DNA of 64,000 bases. Source: AP-16 sp963755055 (GTDB lineage Bacteria; Pseudomonadota; Alphaproteobacteria; Rhizobiales; Xanthobacteraceae). The notes under the pieces were generated by a model, which was given only the letters and a program-made list of their open reading frames with translations, ran no database searches and was not told the origin of the DNA. The DNA lies in NCBI GenBank assembly GCA_963755055.1, contig CAVWIS010000004.1, forward strand, positions 62,001 through 126,000. Reading direction: 5' to 3'. Below, piece after piece: positions 60,153-64,000 of the stretch. Each line of letters opens with the position of its first letter. Position 1 is the stretch's first letter. A program made the position numbers and the translations under genes.

Positions 60153-60551
60153 ATGTCCAAGAAGCTGAAGGAACTGGCCGGCGAGGGTGGTGACTACCAG
60201 CTCGCCACAATGGTACGGGATTCCGCAACGCAGATCTGGCTGGCGGGGCTCGGCGCCTTTGCCAAGGCGCAGGAAGAAGGCACGAAAATCTTCGAGGCCC
60301 TGGTTAAGGAAGGCGAGAAGGTCCAGGCGCGCACCACCAAGCAGGCCGGCGAGAGGTTCACCGAGGTGCGCGAGATGGCGACCGGCACCCTGGGCAAGCT
60401 CGAGCACGTTTTCGAGCAGCGTGTCGCCCAGGCCCTCCACACCCTCAACGTGCCGACCAAGAAGGACATCGACGGTCTGTCGAAGCGTATCGCCGAGCTC
60501 ACCGCCGTTGCCGACAAGCTCTCCGCCACGATGAGCCACCAGAAGCACTAA
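60153..60551 (+). CDS. Phasin (PhaF/PhaI-type granule-associated protein)
   Basis: The 132-aa protein begins behind CAGGAGGTGACC. It matches the PF05597 phasin pattern: VRDSATQIWLAGLGAFAKAQEEGTKIFEALVKEGEKV, a long amphipathic helix, then LNVPTKKDIDGLSKRIAELTAVADKL. Phasins coat polyhydroxyalkanoate granules and can also coat other neutral-lipid inclusions. No PHA synthase gene is in the window, while the reductase and a wax synthase are, so here it may coat wax ester or triacylglycerol bodies. A GC-rich hairpin (60560-60593) follows its stop. Confidence 0.9.
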   Translation: MSKKLKELAGEGGDYQLATMVRDSATQIWLAGLGAFAKAQEEGTKIFEALVKEGEKVQARTTKQAGERFTEVREMATGTLGKLEHVFEQRVAQALHTLNVPTKKDIDGLSKRIAELTAVADKLSATMSHQKH

Positions 60552-60656
60552 TCCTGACAGAGCCGCGACGGCCGCCTGCCGCCGGCGCGGCTCGGGTTGC
60601 GGGTCCGAGGTGGCAAGCTCCGGTCCGCGACCGAGCAAGTTCCCGAGGAGAGCAAC

Positions 60657-61873
60657 GTGACATACCAAGCGAGGGGACTTGCGCTCGCCGGCGGCGGCCC
60701 ATTGGGGGCGATCTACGAGATCGGCGCGCTGCTGGCGCTCGACGAGGCCCTCCGCGGCTTCGATCTGGTTGACTGCGACATCTATGTGGGCGTCAGTTCC
60801 GGCGGCTTCATCGCGGCCGGACTGGCCAACGGGCTGACCCCACGGACGATGTACGAAAAATTCATCGAGAGCGACGCCGCCGACGATCCGTTCGAGCCCG
60901 ACGTCCTGCTGCGGCCGGCGATCGCCGAGTATGCGCGGCGGCTTTCGTCGCTGCCGCGCCTGATCACCTCCGCGGCGCGGCGATATCTCGAAAGCCCGTG
61001 GTCCCGCGGGTTCTTCGAATCCTTCCAGCGACTCGCCAGGGCGCATCCCGACCGGGGTGTTCGACAATTCGGGCATCAATGACTACCTGAACAAGCTGTT
61101 CTCTGCGCGCGGCCGCACCAACGACTTTCGCCGGCTGCGCAGCAAGCTGTTTCTCGTCGCGACGGATCTCGATTCCGGAGAGGCCGTCCCGTTCGGCGCT
61201 CCGGGACGCGATCACGTGCCGATTGCCCGGGCCGTGCTGGCGAGCGCTGCCCTGCCTGGCCTGTTTCCGCCGGTGGAGATCGAAGGACGCCATTACGTCG
61301 ACGGTGCTCTGGTCAAGACGCTCCATGCATCCGTCGCGCTGCGCGAGGGTGCCAAGCTCGTCATCTGCATCAATCCGCTGGTGCCGTTCAACGCCGACAC
61401 GTCGCCGCGCGACGCCAACCAGGAACGCATCAAACTGGTGAAAGGCGGGACTGCCTACGGTGCTGTCCCAGACCTTCCGAGCGATCATTCATTCGCGCAT
61501 GCAGGTGGGCATCGAGCGCTATCGGAAGGAGTTTCCGGACGCCGACGTGGTGCTGTTCGAGCCGAGCCGCGACGATGCCGAGATGTTCTTTGCCAATGTG
61601 TTCAGCTACGCGGACCGCCGTCGCCTGTCCGAGCATGCCTATCAGCGCACCCGCGAGGCCTTGGTGAGGCGCCACGATGAGCTCGCCCCGATCCTCGCCC
61701 GGCACGGGGTGACGATCGATCGCGCGGTGAGCGCCGATCCGCGTCTGACACTGGTCCGTGACACTCATCGGCAGCGTATCGGCGCCGCACAGCAACTCGA
61801 CCGAACGCTTTCCCGGCTCGAGACGCTGCTCGTGACCGCTGAGAGACCTGCGGCGCGCCGCTCCGGCGCCTGA
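60657..61873 (+). pseudogene. Patatin-like phospholipase, interrupted by two frameshifts
   Basis: Three successive frames make one patatin of about 405 codons. Frame 1 (GTG 60657) holds the oxyanion loop LALAGGGPLGAIYEIG and the nucleophile GVSSGG (Ser47). Frame 2 holds IPTGVFDNSGINDYL through the catalytic Asp in YVDGALVKT. Frame 3 holds VLSQTFRAIIHSRMQVGIERY to the stop at 61873. One extra base near 61045 and another in a GGG run near 61445 break it. All motifs survive, so sequencing errors are likely. In the lipid-storage setting it may hydrolyse stored esters or membrane lipid. Confidence 0.82.
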
Positions 61874-61911
61874 GGCGTCGACGATCGGCATTCGATCGAG
61901 GAGATGCAGAC

Positions 61912-62763
61912 ATGCTGAAGGCCCGATGGAAGCCCTTTCCCTATGGCGACGTCGTCCATGACTATGCTGGCGCACGGCTCAAGAAGCACTGGGCCCGGCT
62001 GCATCAGGGCGATTGCGAGCCCTATCCGGATCCCGCGAGCCTGAAGAAATTCACCGCCTATCCGGGATTGAAGCCGTCGACCTCGCTGGAGGATGCGGCA
62101 GACACGCTGCAGGATGCCTGGCGGGCCTATCATCGGGGAGATTTCGGGCAGGCGATCGAGCTCGGCGTCGCCGTTGGCCGGCTCGGCTACAACGTCGCCA
62201 ACAAGGCCGCCAACGTCTACGCCACCTATCTGGAAACCAGCGACAGCGCCCGGCTCGAGCTGTTCCTCGAATTGGCGAGGCGCGCCGAGGAGCTGCAGGC
62301 CCACGCCAAGACCGTGGCGAATGCCTGGTATTTCCATGCCCAGGCGCTCGGCCGTTACAGCCAGGGCATCTCGGTCGTCAAGGCACTGGCCGCAGGCCTC
62401 GGGTCCAAGGTCAAGACCAGCCTCGAGCGCGCGATCGCCCTGGAGCCGCGCCACGCCGACGCCCATATCGGGCTCGGCGCCTACCACGCCGAGGTGATCA
62501 GCAAGGTGGGGGTGACTGATCGGGCGGCCTGACCTACGGCGCCAGCAAGGATGCGGGTGTCAAGCACTTCGAGACCGCGCTGAAGCTCAACCCGCATTCG
62601 GCGATCGCGCGGATCGAGTATGCCAACGGCCTGGTCATGATGTTCGGCAAGTCGCAAATCGACGCAGGCGACGCGCCTCTACGAGGAGGCCGCCGCGTCG
62701 ACGCCGATGGACGCGATGGAGCGGCTCGACGTGGAGCTGGCGAAATCGGAGCTCGCCGACTGA
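61912..62763 (+). pseudogene. TPR-like protein, interrupted by frameshifts
   Basis: The first frame (ATG 61912, GAGGAG upstream) gives about 200 aa of helical repeat: AWRAYHRGDFGQAIELGVAV, ANVYATYLETSDSARLELFL, ALEPRHADAHIGLGAYHAEV. After 62515 the sequence goes on in other frames (GLTYGASKDAGVKHFETALK, LNPHSAIARIEYANGLVMMFG, then QATRLYEEAAASTPMDAMER) to a stop at 62761-62763. At least three extra bases (two near 62520-62530, one near 62663) are needed to join them. The family is that of TPR proteins seen beside patatin genes, function unknown. It converges on the wax synthase with 7 bp between stops. Confidence 0.72.
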
Positions 62764-62770
62764 GACAGGT

Positions 62771-64000
62771 TCAGGTCATGGCGCGAAAGCGTTTCGGCAC
62801 GCGCCGTGGCGCCGCAGGCGACCGCGTCCGGCGGCGGGCGGGCGCAGGGGCGGGTTCCGGGTCGGCGCTCTTCGAACCGGGTTCGAGGCTGTTCGACTCC
62901 GGCTCGACGCTCTTCGACTCGGGCGCGACCCTCTTTGGCGATTGCAGCACCGGCCACGGCTCCATGAGCACGTAGTAGAGCAGCTCCTCGAATTCCGGCT
63001 TGAACCGGGCGATCACGGCCTCGGGATCCGGCACCAGCGCCGCGTCGGTGATCAGCCCGAACTGCACCTGGCCATTGAACGACAGGATCGAGACTCCCAT
63101 GCCGATGTCGCCGGATTGCGGCACCCAGAACATCATCTGCTCGATCCGCGACCCCGCCAGGTAGAGCGGCACCTGGGGGCCGGGCACGTTGGTCATCACC
63201 GCGGTGGCGCGGCTGAGCAAAAGGTCGAACAGCTTGTCCTGCACGAGCTTCGGCGCATGGCCGAGCGCGGTGAACAGGCCCAGCGTGACCGCCGGCTCGT
63301 AGGAGTTCTTCAGCACCTCCATGCGCCGGTGCACCTCGCGCAGCCGCTCCAGCGGGTCGTCAATGCCGACCGGCAGCACCACCGCGATGATGCCGAACCG
63401 GTTTCCCAGCTCGCTTCGTCGCCGGGGGGGCGAAGGTTGATCGGCACCAGCGCACGCACCTCGACGCCGGCGGTGGAATCGCCTTTGTCGCGCAGATAGC
63501 CGTGCAGAGATCCGGTCACGGCGGCAAGCAGCATGTCGTTGACGGAGCAGCCGAGCGCCCGGCTGACCGCCTTGACCTCGGGAAGCGCGATCGGGTCGGT
63601 CCAGGCCACGCATTTGTGCCCGCTGGGCCTTCCCTTGAAGCGGGTCGGGGTATCGGCGGGCATGAACAGGAGGTAGCCGAGTTCCGCCGCGATGCCCGTG
63701 CCGTCGAGAACGGCGCCCGTTCCTTCGATCGCATAGTCGAGAATCCTGCCGGGATCCGACGCCACCGCCAGGGACCCGCGGAGCACATCGCCCGATGTCC
63801 GCCACCCCCACTGGACGGCGTCGGTGACCGGCGCCAGCAGCGACAGCCAGGAGCCCTCCTCGCGCCGGCGTGCCCGGGAGGGCGGCCGGTCCGGCTGCGC
63901 GTCGGCCTCACGGTCGGCGAGCGACATCACCACCCCCATCAGCGCCATGCCGTCGCCGATCGCGTGATGGATGCGGCTGACCAGCGCGGCCCCGCCCTCG
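62771..64000 (-). pseudogene. Wax ester synthase/diacylglycerol acyltransferase (WS/DGAT), partial and frameshifted
   Basis: The gene enters from the right edge, so its 5' part is missing. The first complete motif is the catalytic HHAIGDG (63969-63949), the HHxxxDG active site of the family. Next come TDPIALPEVKAVSRALGCSV and VRALVPINLRPP. At a run of seven G (63424-63430) the frame changes by one missing base. The next frame continues with ELGNRFGIIAVVLPVGIDDP, VMTNVPGPQVPLYLAG and the C-terminal MGVSILSFNGQVQFGLITD. The tail is Pro/Ser/Arg-rich and unusual. The enzyme joins acyl-CoA to fatty alcohol or diacylglycerol. The shift sits in a homopolymer, so an assembly error is likely. Confidence 0.88.

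Noticed and set aside
60560..60593. Terminator after the phasin gene
   Set aside because: The 8-bp GC stem is real but no T run follows on either strand, so it is mentioned only as a hairpin.
1..64000. CRISPR arrays, tRNA, rRNA or riboswitches
   Set aside because: No regularly spaced short repeats, cloverleaf with CCA-proximal stem, rRNA sequence or recognised riboswitch core was found by eye; a covariance-model scan would be needed to exclude small RNAs.

Overview
The window is high-GC DNA, densely coding on both strands. It looks like a Hyphomicrobiales alphaproteobacterium, most probably the Bradyrhizobium/Rhodopseudomonas/Xanthobacteraceae area. Clues are a MucR/Ros regulator, an Omp25/31-type beta-barrel, a Tat-exported ABC_sub_bind protein, LTXXQ proteins, a phasin, many acyl-CoA genes and short palindromic intergenic repeats (GTAGGATGGGT class and GCATGTTC...GAACATGC class). 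No rRNA, tRNA or CRISPR array was found. The genus is an inference.

Layout. 0-8.7 kb: a response regulator-diguanylate cyclase whose receiver lacks its phosphoacceptor Asp, an orphan phage terminase, an outer-membrane barrel, a lipoprotein, a Ser/Thr kinase-Usp fusion paired with a metallophosphoesterase, and a Tat-exported alpha-carbonic anhydrase. 8.9-13 kb: MucR, a decayed CocE hydrolase, a DMT exporter, a DUF1499 protein and a dehydrogenase. 13.1-16 kb: a copper cluster (DUF2946-like, outer-membrane protein, CopC, CopD). 16-18.7 kb: a phage-like repressor with a divergent gene and operator, a CheY-like regulator and small unknowns. 18.7-22.1 kb: MaoC, ThDP decarboxylase and acyl-CoA dehydrogenase. 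22.2-26.9 kb: secreted proteins and two tandem small peptides with canonical double-glycine leaders.

26.8-38.2 kb is a rearranged accessory region. A 217-bp direct repeat made from the 3' end of an LTXXQ gene brackets two tandem quinone-oxidoreductase paralogues. DNA-ligase scraps occur at two places. There are also a HExxH protein, a YdeI protein, a patatin, two tandem copies of an unknown internally repeated protein, and a Cys-rich unknown.

38.7-54.6 kb is transport and catabolism: a dicarboxylate/amino-acid symporter with a binding protein, enoyl-CoA hydratase and acyl-CoA dehydrogenase, a Fe/polyamine-type ABC transporter, a DsbA-family isomerase, GST, CaiB-type CoA transferase, GntR regulator, EctD-like dioxygenase and a SAF-domain oxidoreductase. 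A cold-shock gene follows.

55.3-64 kb is the most striking part, a probable neutral-lipid (wax ester) storage locus. It has FadD acyl-CoA synthetase, a lipase, a two-domain fatty acyl-CoA reductase of the Marinobacter type, a phasin, a patatin, a TPR protein and a wax ester synthase/diacylglycerol acyltransferase that runs off the right end. An FNR/FixK-like box lies between the reductase and the phasin. Read together, FadD activates fatty acids, the reductase makes fatty alcohols, the synthase esterifies them, the phasin coats the inclusion and the lipase/patatin mobilise it.

Many otherwise normal genes carry single-base frameshifts, nearly all equal to one extra base. That pattern suggests insertion errors in the assembly rather than wholesale pseudogenisation.
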